NCBI RefSeq assembly: GCF_018531465.1
Contig: NZ_JAHDTF010000002.1
Coordinates: forward strand, 310,001-374,000
DNA from: Sphaerisporangium fuscum
Lineage (GTDB): Bacteria > Actinomycetota > Actinomycetes > Streptosporangiales > Streptosporangiaceae
Direction of reading: 5' to 3'
DNA: 64,000 bases
Position 1 is the stretch's first letter. Every line of letters begins with the position of its first letter. Position numbers and translations under genes: made by a program. Below, in pieces: positions 34,766 through 44,357 of this stretch. A model generated the notes under the pieces. The model ran no database searches. It was not told where the DNA came from and was given only the letters and a program-made list of their open reading frames with translations.

Positions 34766-35173
34766 GTGCTACCACCCGCGGAGACTTCCGTGGCCGAAGT
34801 CGGACGGCGGGCCCTGCTGCTCTCCATAGGCGCTCTGGCGCTGACCATGCTGTTGCCGGCGCTGGGCCTCGCCCTCGGCGTCTTCTCGATCGTCGTCAGC
34901 CTCCGGGCGTGGCGCCGCCTGACGCGCGGGCGCGGGTCGGTGGTCATGCCGGCCCTGGGCCTGCTGATCTCCGTCGCCGCGGTCGCGATCGGCGCCTCGG
35001 TGCTGTGGGTGCAGCTGTACTTCAGCGGCGAGCTGAGCGCCTACACCGAATGCATGAAGGGCGCCGGCACGAGCACCTCCCAGCAGGCCTGCGTCAGCCG
35101 GCTGGAGCAGTCGATCGAACACCGGCTGCCGTTCATGCCGAAGGGCAGCATCCGGCTGCCCATCGCCCCGTGA
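34766..35173 (+). CDS. Small membrane protein, unknown
   Basis: A 135-residue protein with two or three transmembrane segments ('ALLLSIGALALTMLLPALGL', 'ALGVFSIVVSLRAW', 'MPALGLLISVAAVAIGASVL') and a short C-terminal outside part with two Cys ('YTECMKGAGTSTSQQACVSR') that could form a disulfide. GTG start with GAGGAGGT just upstream. Divergent from purN. DUF4190-like small actinobacterial membrane proteins look similar; no function known. Confidence 0.7.
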   Translation: MLPPAETSVAEVGRRALLLSIGALALTMLLPALGLALGVFSIVVSLRAWRRLTRGRGSVVMPALGLLISVAAVAIGASVLWVQLYFSGELSAYTECMKGAGTSTSQQACVSRLEQSIEHRLPFMPKGSIRLPIAP

Positions 35174-35196
35174 TCGTGAAGTTGCAAGGAGAGATC

Positions 35197-35493
35197 ATGA
35201 ACGTCTGCACCCACCTCGACGAGGTCCGCGACGTCGAGCCGCGCAGCGCCATCGGCTGCGAGGAGTGCCTGGCGTCGGGGTCGCGCTGGGTCCACCTGCG
35301 CACCTGCCTGACCTGCGGGCACGTCGGCTGCTGCGACTCCTCCCCCAACCGGCACGCCACCAGGCACTACGCCACCGAGGGTCACCCGATCGCCGAGTCG
35401 TTCGAGCCCGGCGAGGACTGGGCGTGGTGCTACCCCGACGAGCTGCTGTTCGAGCCCTCCCCGAGCGGGCTGGGGGCGCGGGCCCACGTCTGA
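35197..35493 (+). CDS. UBP-type zinc-finger protein
   Basis: A 98-residue single-domain protein of the ZnF-UBP type. Cys/His ligands are visible in 'VCTHLDEV', 'GCEECLASG', 'RTCLTCGHVGCCDSSPNRHA' and 'HYATEGHPIAESF'. In eukaryotes the fold binds ubiquitin tails; bacterial stand-alone copies are common in actinomycetes and of unknown role. AAGGAGAGATC precedes the ATG. It follows the membrane protein by 23 bp and is probably co-transcribed. Confidence 0.88.
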   Translation: MNVCTHLDEVRDVEPRSAIGCEECLASGSRWVHLRTCLTCGHVGCCDSSPNRHATRHYATEGHPIAESFEPGEDWAWCYPDELLFEPSPSGLGARAHV

Positions 35494-35499
35494 GGCGCT

Positions 35500-37191
35500 T
35501 CAGCGGTCGCGGTCCCAGGCGTACGGGTCGAGGTAGATGACGTGCCCGCCGCGGTCGTCGGTCTCGTCCACGATGTCGCGGCGCGGCGGCCTCGGCTCCT
35601 CGCGCCGGCCTCCCCCGGCGCGTCCCTTCGCGCCGGCGGCCGTACGCTTGCCGCCGGGCGCCTTCCGGGGCGCCTTCGGGCCGCTGTCCGCGATCGTGTC
35701 GCCGACGGCCGACGCGTGCTCGTCCGCCCAGTCGGCGCGGATCGCCGGGATGGGCTGGGTGACGGCCTCCGTGGCGTCCATCCAGTGGCCCGGCAGGTCA
35801 CGGCCGGAGACCGGAGTGGCGAGCTTCACCTTGCTCGCCGCCTTGACGATGGCGTCGCCCGCCTTGCGCACGGGCGCGGCGGGCACGAGGGCACCGTGGA
35901 AGACCAGCCACCAGTTGGCGAGCCCGGCGGAGATGCCGGCCGCCACGCCGACCTCCAGGGTGACCGAGAGCGCCACCTCCCAGGCGGACGGGCCGACGGC
36001 GGCCAGGCGCGCGCCCCCGAGCGGGCCCCCCGCCAGAGCGGCGAGCAGCCCCGCCGACAGGCCGGTGGCGAGGCCGCAGACGAACCCCCACAGCGGCGCC
36101 GACTCGAAATGCGGAGTCGGGGCGACGCGGGCCACCACCACCCCGGCGACCGCGCCGGCGAGGAACGGCACGGCCAGTACGCTCATCATCCACGGTGAGG
36201 TGACCCCCGGCTCGGGCAGCGCCCCGAGGATCGGCAGCGCCGGGATGGTGCCGAGCTGGACGCCCGTGGGCGCCACGAGCGTGCCGGCGCCGAGGGCGAA
36301 GCCGGGGCCGCTGATGTACGCCAGGCCCCAGATCACGAAGTTGAAGAGGTAGAGACCCTCCACCAGCAGCAGCAGCGCCCCGCCGACGAACCCGGGCGCC
36401 AGCAGCTCCGACAGCCGCTGGATCTGCCCGAAGTTGGCGACCACCGCGCCGAGCACCAGCACCAGCCCCCCGACGAGCAGGGTCGTCAGCGCGACGGCCG
36501 TACCGGCGACCACCGAGCGCGGGCGCTCGGGAAGCAGCCGCAGCATCGAGCGCCAGGGGCCGATCGTCCGCGCCGTGGCCAGCGAACCGGCGAGGAACGC
36601 CAGCACGAGGTGGCTCGCCAGGGCCTCGCCGATGTACGGCTGGGTCACCTCGTTGCGTCCCACCAGCGCGATCACCCCGGCCAGCAGCGAGTAGGGGGCG
36701 GCGAGCGAGATGCCCGCCTGGGCGATCAGGACGAGCTGGGCGCGGCGGCGGGCGTTGGCGAGGTCCTTGGTGCTGCCCTTCGGCAGCCGGGCCGGGAGCC
36801 GTAGCCGCAGGTCGGCGTCGCGGGCCATCCACATCGCCGCGCGGTACAGCAGGGCGGCGGGCAGCACCGTCAGGCCGAGCGGCAGCAGGCCGACGCGGCC
36901 TCCCGGGATCGCGAACCCCGCCTGGTGCGCGGCCAGCCACACCTGGCAGGCGGCGCGGAACACCCCGGGAATGCCCTGCCCGAACGCGCCGCGCGGCGCC
37001 GCGATCCAGCCGACCAGGGTGAGCGTGGTGAGGACGGCGAGACCGACGCCGAGGGTGCCGGCCGCCGCGAGCATCCCTGAGACGGGCAGCGGACGGCGCG
37101 CCTCGTCGTCGTCACCTCCGCTGCCCCCGATGGGGATGCGGCTGAAGACGGCACGGGGGGCCGTCCGGAGCTGGTCGAAAAGGGCCGTCAC
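35500..37191 (-). CDS. PerM-like/DUF6350 polytopic membrane protein
   Basis: A 563-residue membrane protein with roughly ten or more hydrophobic segments between residues 35 and 425, followed by a charged cytoplasmic tail rich in K/R/D. It matches the actinobacterial DUF6350 family, which includes mycobacterial PerM (cell-division-related, needed for persistence). As I recall, in Mycobacterium tuberculosis the perM gene lies between sucCD and purN-purH; the same genes surround this one here, supporting orthology. Two small plus-strand genes interrupt the array. Confidence 0.8.
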   Translation of the reverse strand: MTALFDQLRTAPRAVFSRIPIGGSGGDDDEARRPLPVSGMLAAAGTLGVGLAVLTTLTLVGWIAAPRGAFGQGIPGVFRAACQVWLAAHQAGFAIPGGRVGLLPLGLTVLPAALLYRAAMWMARDADLRLRLPARLPKGSTKDLANARRRAQLVLIAQAGISLAAPYSLLAGVIALVGRNEVTQPYIGEALASHLVLAFLAGSLATARTIGPWRSMLRLLPERPRSVVAGTAVALTTLLVGGLVLVLGAVVANFGQIQRLSELLAPGFVGGALLLLVEGLYLFNFVIWGLAYISGPGFALGAGTLVAPTGVQLGTIPALPILGALPEPGVTSPWMMSVLAVPFLAGAVAGVVVARVAPTPHFESAPLWGFVCGLATGLSAGLLAALAGGPLGGARLAAVGPSAWEVALSVTLEVGVAAGISAGLANWWLVFHGALVPAAPVRKAGDAIVKAASKVKLATPVSGRDLPGHWMDATEAVTQPIPAIRADWADEHASAVGDTIADSGPKAPRKAPGGKRTAAGAKGRAGGGRREEPRPPRRDIVDETDDRGGHVIYLDPYAWDRDR

Positions 37192-37338
37192 AGTACTCGA
37201 TGTTCTCAGGATCGGCGCCCCGGACGGGGTTACCGGCCCCGCGTGTCGCCCCCTTTGCGCGGATCACCGGGCGATTTCCGGTGGACGCGGCAACCTCTGC
37301 GGGGGCTGCGGCGACCTGCCGGGGCTCGTCGCCGTTTC

Positions 37339-37358
37339 TGTACCTACTAGTATGTACA
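37339..37358. promoter_or_regulatory. 20-bp palindromic operator upstream of the bicupin gene
   Basis: TGTAC-C-TACTAGTA-T-GTACA: a palindrome broken only at one position pair. It contains a -10-like TAGTAT (37348-37353). Typical of TetR/MarR-type operators. It lies 61 bp upstream of the bicupin ATG and 148 bp from the divergent PerM-like gene. Confidence 0.65.
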
Positions 37359-37418
37359 GCAACCGCTCGCAGCCCCGGGGCCCCTCGGGGTGGTCCACGA
37401 GAGTCAGGAAGCCGCGCA

Positions 37419-38177
37419 ATGCGTATCTCCCGCACCCCTGCCACCAGCGTCGCCGCTCCACCCGAATGGATCACCGGAGAGGCTCGCGTCGATGCGATCG
37501 CCGCCCCCGGCGAGGGACCGTCACGGACCCGGATCGACAGCGTCCACTTCGCGGCCGGTGCCCGCACCGTGTGGCATCGCCACCCGCTCGGCCAGGTGCT
37601 CATCGTCACCGAGGGGACCGGCCTCGTACAGCACCGTGGCGAGCCCGTCGAGACCATCCGAACCGGCGACAGGGTGCACATCGCTCCCGGTGAGTGGCAC
37701 TGGCACGGTGCCACTCCCACCGCTTCCATGACCCACCTGGCCATCGAGGAGATCCCGGACGACGACGCCGGCCCCGAGGCCGGGGCTCCTGTCACCGACG
37801 TCGAATACCGCGGTGACGATCACACTGTTCCCGCCGGCGACACCGCGCCCATCGTCCGCTCGGTCCTGCTCGACCAGTCACTGGCGGCCCCCCGGGCCAC
37901 GTACCGGGTCGAGATCCGGCGCATCACCATCGCTCCCCGTCAGCCCGCGGGGTTGCACGTGCACAACTGCCCGGTGTTCGGCAGTATCGAGACCGGTTCG
38001 GTGATCTACCAGATCGACGGCGAGCCGGAGTCCGTGCTCGGCCCCGGCGACGTGTTCCACGAGCCCCAGGGCGTCCGCATCGCCCGCTTCGACGCCCAGG
38101 AAGAGGGCGTGACGTTTCTCGGGTACTTCCTGCTGGACGCGGGCGAAGCGCCGGAACTGGAGTTTCCGCAGGCCTGA
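37419..38177 (+). CDS. Bicupin protein
   Basis: A 252-residue protein with two cupin domains. Domain 1 (about 40-115): 'TVWHRHPLGQVLIVTEGTG' and 'HIAPGEWHWHGA', with a full set of potential metal-binding His/Gln. Domain 2 (about 165-245): 'AGLHVHNCPVFGSIETGSV' and 'LGPGDVFHEPQGVRIARF'. The first domain resembles small (R)-mandelonitrile-lyase/carboxymuconolactone-type cupins. AGGAAG precedes the ATG. Probably controlled by the palindrome at 37339. Substrate unknown. Confidence 0.85.
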   Translation: MRISRTPATSVAAPPEWITGEARVDAIAAPGEGPSRTRIDSVHFAAGARTVWHRHPLGQVLIVTEGTGLVQHRGEPVETIRTGDRVHIAPGEWHWHGATPTASMTHLAIEEIPDDDAGPEAGAPVTDVEYRGDDHTVPAGDTAPIVRSVLLDQSLAAPRATYRVEIRRITIAPRQPAGLHVHNCPVFGSIETGSVIYQIDGEPESVLGPGDVFHEPQGVRIARFDAQEEGVTFLGYFLLDAGEAPELEFPQA

Positions 38178-38298
38178 CCGGTGCCCGTCTTCCGGCCACG
38201 ACGCCCGCGATGCGCCGCGGGAGACCGCCGAAGGGTGTGGCAGCGTGGGAATGCGCCCTGGCCACCGCCATGGGCGCATGACACGAAGGAGGAGAGCC

Positions 38299-38721
38299 AT
38301 GTCGAAGCCGCCGCTTCCCGAGGACGCGATCGCCATGCTGAAGAAGCCCAACCCGGCCGTCATCGCCACATCGAGGTCCGGCGGGCAGCCCGTGACCACG
38401 GCCACCTGGTACCTCTGGGACGACGGCCGGGTGCTGATCAACATGGACGAGGGCCGCAAGCGGCTCGACCACATCCGCAACGACCCGCGGGTCTCGTTGA
38501 CGGTGCTCGACGGCGATGACTGGTACACCCACGTCACCCTCATCGGACACGTCGCCGAGATCCGCGACGACGAGGAGTTCGCCGACATCGACCGGCTGTC
38601 CCGGCAGTACACCGGCCGGCCGTACCCCCGGCGCGATCGTGGCCGGGTCAGCGCCTGGCTCGAGATCGACCGCTGGCACGGCTGGGGCGGCTTCCGGGAC
38701 AGCGACCAGGCGGCGAGCTGA
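38299..38721 (+). CDS. PPOX-class F420/FMN-binding protein
   Basis: A 140-residue split-barrel protein: 'NPAVIATSRSGGQPVTTATW', 'DDGRVLINMDEGRKRLDHIR' and 'DPRVSLTVLDGDDWYTHVTL' fit the pyridoxamine-phosphate-oxidase-like F420-dependent family, which reduces quinone-like, biliverdin or xenobiotic substrates. AAGGAGGAG precedes ATG 38299. Cofactor choice (F420 likely in this kind of organism) is inference. Confidence 0.85.
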   Translation: MSKPPLPEDAIAMLKKPNPAVIATSRSGGQPVTTATWYLWDDGRVLINMDEGRKRLDHIRNDPRVSLTVLDGDDWYTHVTLIGHVAEIRDDEEFADIDRLSRQYTGRPYPRRDRGRVSAWLEIDRWHGWGGFRDSDQAAS

Positions 38722-38750
38722 CCCGGGCGGTGCCACGGGGGGAACGCCCG

Positions 38751-38925
38751 GCATGAGGGCCGCTGAACGCCCAGCGTGAGGGCCACCGGACGGACGCTGG
38801 ACGGACGGCGTGAGGCCACTGGCCGAGGGCGTGAGAGCGCTCGCCGACCGGCGTGAGACCGCCGGCCGACGGCGTGACGCCACCAGCCGACCGGCGTGAG
38901 ACACCGCTCGCCGACCGGCGTTCAG
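38751..38925. repeat. Degenerate ~22-bp tandem repeats
   Basis: At least seven units, each opening GCGTGAG or a variant: 38751 (GCATGAG), 38774, 38808, 38829, 38851, 38872, 38894 and 38918 (GCGTTCAG). Spacing is mostly 21-22 bp. The remainder of the unit approximates RCCRCCNGCCGACCG. The repeats lie between the PPOX gene and the sucD terminator and are not in a credible reading frame. Confidence 0.75.
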
Positions 38926-38943
38926 GCCGCCGGTGGAAACGGA

Positions 38944-38968
38944 AACGCCCGGCCGGGGGCCGGGCGTT
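38944..38968 (-). terminator. Terminator of sucCD
   Basis: A perfect 11-bp stem AACGCCCGGCC / GGCCGGGCGTT with a 3-nt loop, 25 bp after the sucD stop; on the minus strand it is followed by a T-rich CGTTTCCGTTTCC. Confidence 0.75.
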
Positions 38969-38992
38969 CCTCGTCTGGCGCGGGGACAGGGG

Positions 38993-39879
<887 letters not shown>

Positions 39880-39880
<1 letters not shown>

Positions 39881-41058
39881 TACGCACCTACCGCAGCGAG
39901 CTCGGCGGCACGCTTGGCCGCGTCGTCCATCGTGTCAACCAGCTCGACGCCCTTCAGCGCGGCGTCGGCCAGGATCTGCCGCCCGAGAGCGGCGTTGTTG
40001 CCGTCCAGCCTGACGACCAGGGGGTGGGTGACGGCCTCACCCCGGTCGGCCAGCAGCTTGAAGGCCGAGACGATGCCGTTGGCGACCGCGTCGCACGCGG
40101 TGATGCCGCCGAAGACGTTGACGAACACCGACTTGACGCTCGGGTCGGACAGCACGATCTCAAGGCCGTTCGCCATGACCTCGGCCGAGGCGCCGCCGCC
40201 GATGTCGAGGAAGTTCGCCGGCTTCTGCCCGCCGAACTGCTCGCCGGCGTACGCCACCACGTCGAGGGTGGACATGACCAGGCCCGCGCCGTTGCCGATG
40301 ATGCCGACGGAACCGTCGAGCTTGACGTAGTTGAGGTCCTTCTCCTTGGCCCTGGCCTCGAGCGGGTCCTCGGCGGCCTTGTCGGCGTACGCCTCGTGCT
40401 CGGTCTGCCGGAAGGAGGCGTTGTCGTCGAGGGTGACCTTGCCGTCGAGGGCCTTGACCTGGCCGTCCTGGGTCAGGATCATCGGGTTGACCTCGACCAG
40501 CGTGGCGTCCTCGTCGACGAAGACGGCCCACAGCTTCTCGATGATCTCGGCGGCGCCCTCGATGGCGGCCTCGGGCAGACCGCCGGCCTTGGCGATCTCA
40601 CGGCCCCGGGCGCGGTCGACGCCGGTCAGCGGGGAGACCGGGATCTGCGCGACCTTCTCGGGGGTCGTGTGCGCGACCTCCTCGATGTCCATGCCGCCCG
40701 AGGCGGAGCAGATGGCGAGGAAGGTGCGGTTGGCGCGGTCGAGCAGGAAGGAGAAGTAGTACTCCTCCGCGATCGCGCTGGCCTCCTCGACGAGGACCTT
40801 GTGAACCGTATGGCCCTTGATGTCCATGCCGAGGATCTCGGTGGCCTTCTGCTGGGCGTCGGCGGCGTCGGCGGCGACCTTGACGCCTCCCGCCTTGCCG
40901 CGGCCTCCGGTCTTGACCTGGGCCTTGACGACGACGCGACCGGTCAGCTGCTCCGCTGCGGCCCGCGCCTCCTCCACGGTGTGCGCGACGACGCCGCGCG
41001 GCACCGGGATGCCATACTCCGCGAAGAGCTCCTTCGCCTGATGTTCGAACAGGTCCAC
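39880..41058 (-). CDS. sucC: Succinyl-CoA synthetase beta subunit
   Basis: A 392-residue beta subunit. It opens with the typical '[20 protein letters not shown]', then the ATP-grasp region '[20 protein letters not shown]' and the C-terminal CoA-ligase domain '[20 protein letters not shown]'. Together with SucD it converts succinyl-CoA, NDP and phosphate to succinate, CoA and NTP. Confidence 0.98.
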
Positions 41059-41445
41059 GAGGGTCCGTCCTTGCTTGTCCGGCTGACTTCTTCTCTACGT
41101 TGAGGACCAGACCTGGCGGCGACCCGCGATCTGCCGGAAGCCTGGCTTCAGAAGCCTAGCCGCCACCAGGACATGGAGAACCCGCCGGGGGGCCATTACC
41201 CCTCGACATCGGGTAATGAGATACGGCAAAGTTTCACAAATTTCACAAAAGCCTCCTCTGCCTCTTCGAAGCGCGCGAAACGATCACTGCCGCCGGCAGG
41301 CGACGACAAGCCCTCACCCCGGCGTGCTCCCCTCCCGCCACCTCTGCCTCCCACCACCGAACACCCCTACCTCACACCGGCCGACCCCCGAGCACAGCGC
41401 TCAGGAAGCCCCACCACACCCCCTCATCAGATCCCACACGCCACA

Positions 41446-41540
41446 TCAACATTCGGCGCCGCGGCGGTGAGACGGTGTACGGCGAATCCGGCGCCGCCGT
41501 ACGGCGGCTCCCCGGCCACGGCCTCTGCACTTCCCTCCCC
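41446..41540. repeat. 95-bp direct repeat, copy 1
   Basis: Matches 41605-41699 at 94 of 95 positions (offset 159 bp). It begins TCAACATTCGGCGCCGCGG and includes GCCGCCGTACGGCGGC, an internal palindrome able to form a hairpin. Confidence 0.9.
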
Positions 41541-41604
41541 CGCCACGCCCCGGACCTGCCGCCGCACCGCCTCGGGAAGCCCCCGGCCTCCCCACCCACC
41601 ATGC

Positions 41605-41699
41605 TCAACATTCGGCGCCGCGGCGGTGAGACGGTGTACGGCGAATCCGGCGCCGCCGTACGGCGGCTCCCCGGCCAAGGCCTCTGCACTTCCCTCCCC
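41605..41699. repeat. 95-bp direct repeat, copy 2
   Basis: Second copy of the 41446 element; the only difference is GGCCAAGG instead of GGCCACGG near the end. Near-identity implies recent duplication or gene conversion. Confidence 0.9.
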
Positions 41700-42000
41700 A
41701 CTTGCCTTACCGCTTATCGGCACCATGTCTCCGGGTTCGGCGAATCCGGTCGTCCTACGGTGGCCACCTCCCAGGCCTTGGGAACGGCCAGTGAGGCCGT
41801 ATACATCGCCGATGTAGAAAATCTCCTTCATTCCGCGCCCATCGAGCATTTCACGGCCCGCCTTTCCGCCTTCCGCTACGCGTCCGGAACGCTCGACGGT
41901 CAACCGCCGTGCAGCGGCGCCGACTTCGCCGTACGCCGTCCCGCCGACGCGGCGCCGCCCGAAGGCACCACACCGAACGGGAAGAGGGCGGCCCTCGCGG

Positions 42001-42135
42001 CGGCCGTACTCGCTCTTCCCCTGGCGCACGCGATCGGTCGACCCGCGGCCGTACTAGCTCTTCCCCTGGTGTACCCGATCGGTCGACCCGCGGCCGTACT
42101 CGCTCTTCCCCTGGGGTACGCGATCGGTCGACCCG
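42001..42135. repeat. Three 45-bp tandem repeats
   Basis: Units at 42001, 42046 and 42091, each starting CGGCCGTACT and ending CGATCGGTCGACCCG, with a few substitutions between (for example CTGGCGCACG, CTGGTGTACC, CTGGGGTACG). The length is a multiple of three, so every frame repeats a 15-residue unit, but no frame has other gene-like features. Confidence 0.9.
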
Positions 42136-42532
42136 GCCCCGTACCGGATGACGTCGGGCACGATGCGTCTCGGGGAGATGGAGGTCGAGTCGGGGAGAGC
42201 GGCGGAGCCGTCGCTTTAATCGCGATGGCAGCCGCCCCAAAATCCTGACATTCCCCATCACATCACCGCGCCAGCCGCCAGCGTTAGGCTCCGAGCTTCC
42301 AGCACATCCCCGATTTCCTTCCATATCCCGTTTCCGGCGGCCCGACTGGTTCACAAACGCTCCCACGGCAGCCGACCAGGGTTCACAGCGAGATCAACGA
42401 CTACCGAAACCGGAATTTCCCGACACGCTCCCCCATCTGCAATATTTCGTGATTTTGTCGTGATCTTGATCCGCGAGAATGCCCAGGCCCTCGACTACGG
42501 GGAGAGGGCCACACAACGGGAGGAACCCCTCG

Positions 42533-43405
42533 ATGAGGCGAATACTCGCCCTTGCCGCCGCCGCCCTGGTCGCCCCCGCGCTGGCCATGGCCGCGCCGGC
42601 CACCGCGCATGCGGCCCCCGGCGCGGCCAAGCCCGTGCCGTCCAACCCGGTCGACGCCCTGCGTCAGCAGTTCGGCAAGAAGACCGGTGTACACATGGAC
42701 ACGACCGTCGACATGCGGCTCGGCGGGGACGACCTGTTGAAGTTCCGCCAGGTCGGCTCCTTGCGCTTCGGGAAGTCCGGTGTCGACGCCTACGACCTCA
42801 AGCGCATCGTCGATCTGGGTAAGGGGAAGGACACCCTCCACCTGATCGCTCTCAACGGCAAGGCCTACATGCAGAGCCCCTTGTACGACGAGATGCTGCC
42901 CGCGGACAAGAAGTGGGTGCGCACCCCTGGGAGCAAGGCGCCGAGCACTAATGACACCATCGACATCCTGCGGCCCGCGGTGCTGAAGACCGTGCTGGCG
43001 AGCACCAAGGTCAAGCGCGCCGGAGGCACGGTCGGTGGCGCCAGGACCACGCTCTACACGGGCGCCGTCAAGGTCGGCGAACTGTCGAAAGTGTCGACCG
43101 AGATCGAGGCGATGGCCGAGGTCTTCAAGCTCAAGAAGAACGTCACCCTGCCCTGGAAGCTGTGGATCGGCGCCGACCAGCTGCCCAGGCGGTTCCAGTC
43201 GACCTTCCCCATGGGCAAGGTGCCGCACGCCGGTCGGCTGACGGTCGACGCCGACAGCCGCTACACCGCGTGGGGTGCCAAGGTCGTCATCACCGCTCCC
43301 CCGGCGGACCAGGTGATCGACGAGAAGGACCTCACCACCGACCTTCCCGAGACCACTCCGGACTTCACCAAGGTCGTGCCGAGCCTGACCGCCGGTCGGC
43401 ACTGA
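42533..43405 (+). CDS. Secreted protein, paralogue 1 of 3
   Basis: A 290-residue exported protein with signal peptide 'MRRILALAAAALVAPALAM' and cleavage near AHA-A. The mature domain ('NPVDALRQQFGKKTGVHMDT', 'LPWKLWIGADQLPRRFQSTF', 'YTAWGAKVVITAPPADQVID') has the look of an LppX/LprG/LolA-like lipid-binding fold but carries no lipobox. GGAGG 9 nt upstream supports ATG 42533. Followed by two paralogues in one probable operon. Function not recognised; the lipoprotein-carrier idea is a structural guess. Confidence 0.75.
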   Translation: MRRILALAAAALVAPALAMAAPATAHAAPGAAKPVPSNPVDALRQQFGKKTGVHMDTTVDMRLGGDDLLKFRQVGSLRFGKSGVDAYDLKRIVDLGKGKDTLHLIALNGKAYMQSPLYDEMLPADKKWVRTPGSKAPSTNDTIDILRPAVLKTVLASTKVKRAGGTVGGARTTLYTGAVKVGELSKVSTEIEAMAEVFKLKKNVTLPWKLWIGADQLPRRFQSTFPMGKVPHAGRLTVDADSRYTAWGAKVVITAPPADQVIDEKDLTTDLPETTPDFTKVVPSLTAGRH

Positions 43406-43439
43406 CGGCACACCACGAAACAGAGGACACCGAATTCCC

Positions 43440-44357
43440 ATGAGGCGATTCATCGCCACCCTGACCGGGGTCGCCGCCGCGACCCTGGCCGCCCCCGCCC
43501 TCGCCGCCCCCGCGAGCGCGAACACCCAGGCCAAGCCCGCCGGCCCCCTTGCCGCGCTCACGCAGCAGCTCGTCAAGGGCCACGGTGTGAAGGTCTCCAG
43601 CCGCTTCGTCGACAGCGCGGACGGCCGGCAGATCCTCGGCTGGAGCGAGGCCGGGACGGTCGAGGTCTCTCCCTCGGGCCTCACCGCGTCCGACATCACG
43701 AGCAAGTTCACCCGTTACTGGGACCCCGAGCACGCCAGGGAGATGATGAAGCCGGCGCGCGACATCGCTTTCTGGAAGGAAAGCTACGGCTCGGGCCCCT
43801 ACTACCAGCCGTCCCTCCCCGAGGGGAAGAGCTGGATCCGGTTCACCGGCAGGCACGCCATCAAGCCGGGCCCGTCGACCCTGGTCGACATCTTCGACCG
43901 CCCGCTCTACAAGGCCCTGCTCGCCACCACCTCGGTCAAGAAGCCGGGCGGGAAGGTCGGCGGCACGGCCACCACGCTGTACGAGGGCACCATCTCCTAC
44001 GGCACCGTGTACAAGCTGTCGCAGAAGCTGCACCAGGTCCCCGGCTGGGAGCCCGACAGGAGCCTCGCCAAGGTGAAGGTGCACTGGAAGCTCTGGCTCG
44101 GCGGTGACCTGCTGGCCCGGCGTCTGGTCACCTCCTACGAGCAGGAGCTCGCCAAGATCACCGTCTGGAAGAGAGTGATCGACACCACCTACTCCTCCTG
44201 GGGCACCAAGGTGTCCATCACCCCGCCCCCGGCCGGCACGGTCGTGGACGAGGACGACCTCGGCACCGAGATCCCCGACAGTCGCGAGCTCACCACGGTG
44301 GTGCCGAGCGCGACCTCGCCCGGATGGACGGCAGGCGAGGGGGTCTACCGCGGATGA
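43440..44357 (+). CDS. Secreted protein, paralogue 2 of 3
   Basis: A 305-residue paralogue with the same signal-peptide type ('MRRFIATLTGVAAATLAAPA') and the same landmarks: 'LAALTQQLVKGHGVKVSSRF', 'GTATTLYEGTISYG', 'VHWKLWLGGDLLARRLVTSY' and 'SSWGTKVSITPPPAGTVVDE'. It starts 34 bp after paralogue 1. An 'EYG' -like insertion around residues 85-120 makes it the most divergent of the three. Confidence 0.75.
   Translation: MRRFIATLTGVAAATLAAPALAAPASANTQAKPAGPLAALTQQLVKGHGVKVSSRFVDSADGRQILGWSEAGTVEVSPSGLTASDITSKFTRYWDPEHAREMMKPARDIAFWKESYGSGPYYQPSLPEGKSWIRFTGRHAIKPGPSTLVDIFDRPLYKALLATTSVKKPGGKVGGTATTLYEGTISYGTVYKLSQKLHQVPGWEPDRSLAKVKVHWKLWLGGDLLARRLVTSYEQELAKITVWKRVIDTTYSSWGTKVSITPPPAGTVVDEDDLGTEIPDSRELTTVVPSATSPGWTAGEGVYRG

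Larger units (their letters stand above)
41059..42532. other. 1.47-kb gene-poor region with repeats upstream of sucCD
   Basis: No frame looks like a genuine gene. Open frames in several directions all owe their length to GC-rich repeats and lack ribosome sites or recognisable domains. The left part is C-rich with many CCAC/CCCC runs on the plus strand. The region contains the 95-bp duplication and the 45-bp triplication listed separately. The 42240-42480 segment is AT-richer and likely holds the promoter of the secreted paralogue operon. It may be a decayed gene segment; I cannot prove this. Confidence 0.55.

Noticed and set aside
38751..38925. CRISPR array
   Set aside because: Units are degenerate and contiguous with no unique spacers, and no cas genes are present.
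41173..42366. Possible genes in the gene-poor region, including frames with 15-residue repeats
   Set aside because: Several frames on both strands are equally open over the repeats; none has a ribosome site, domain or sensible composition.
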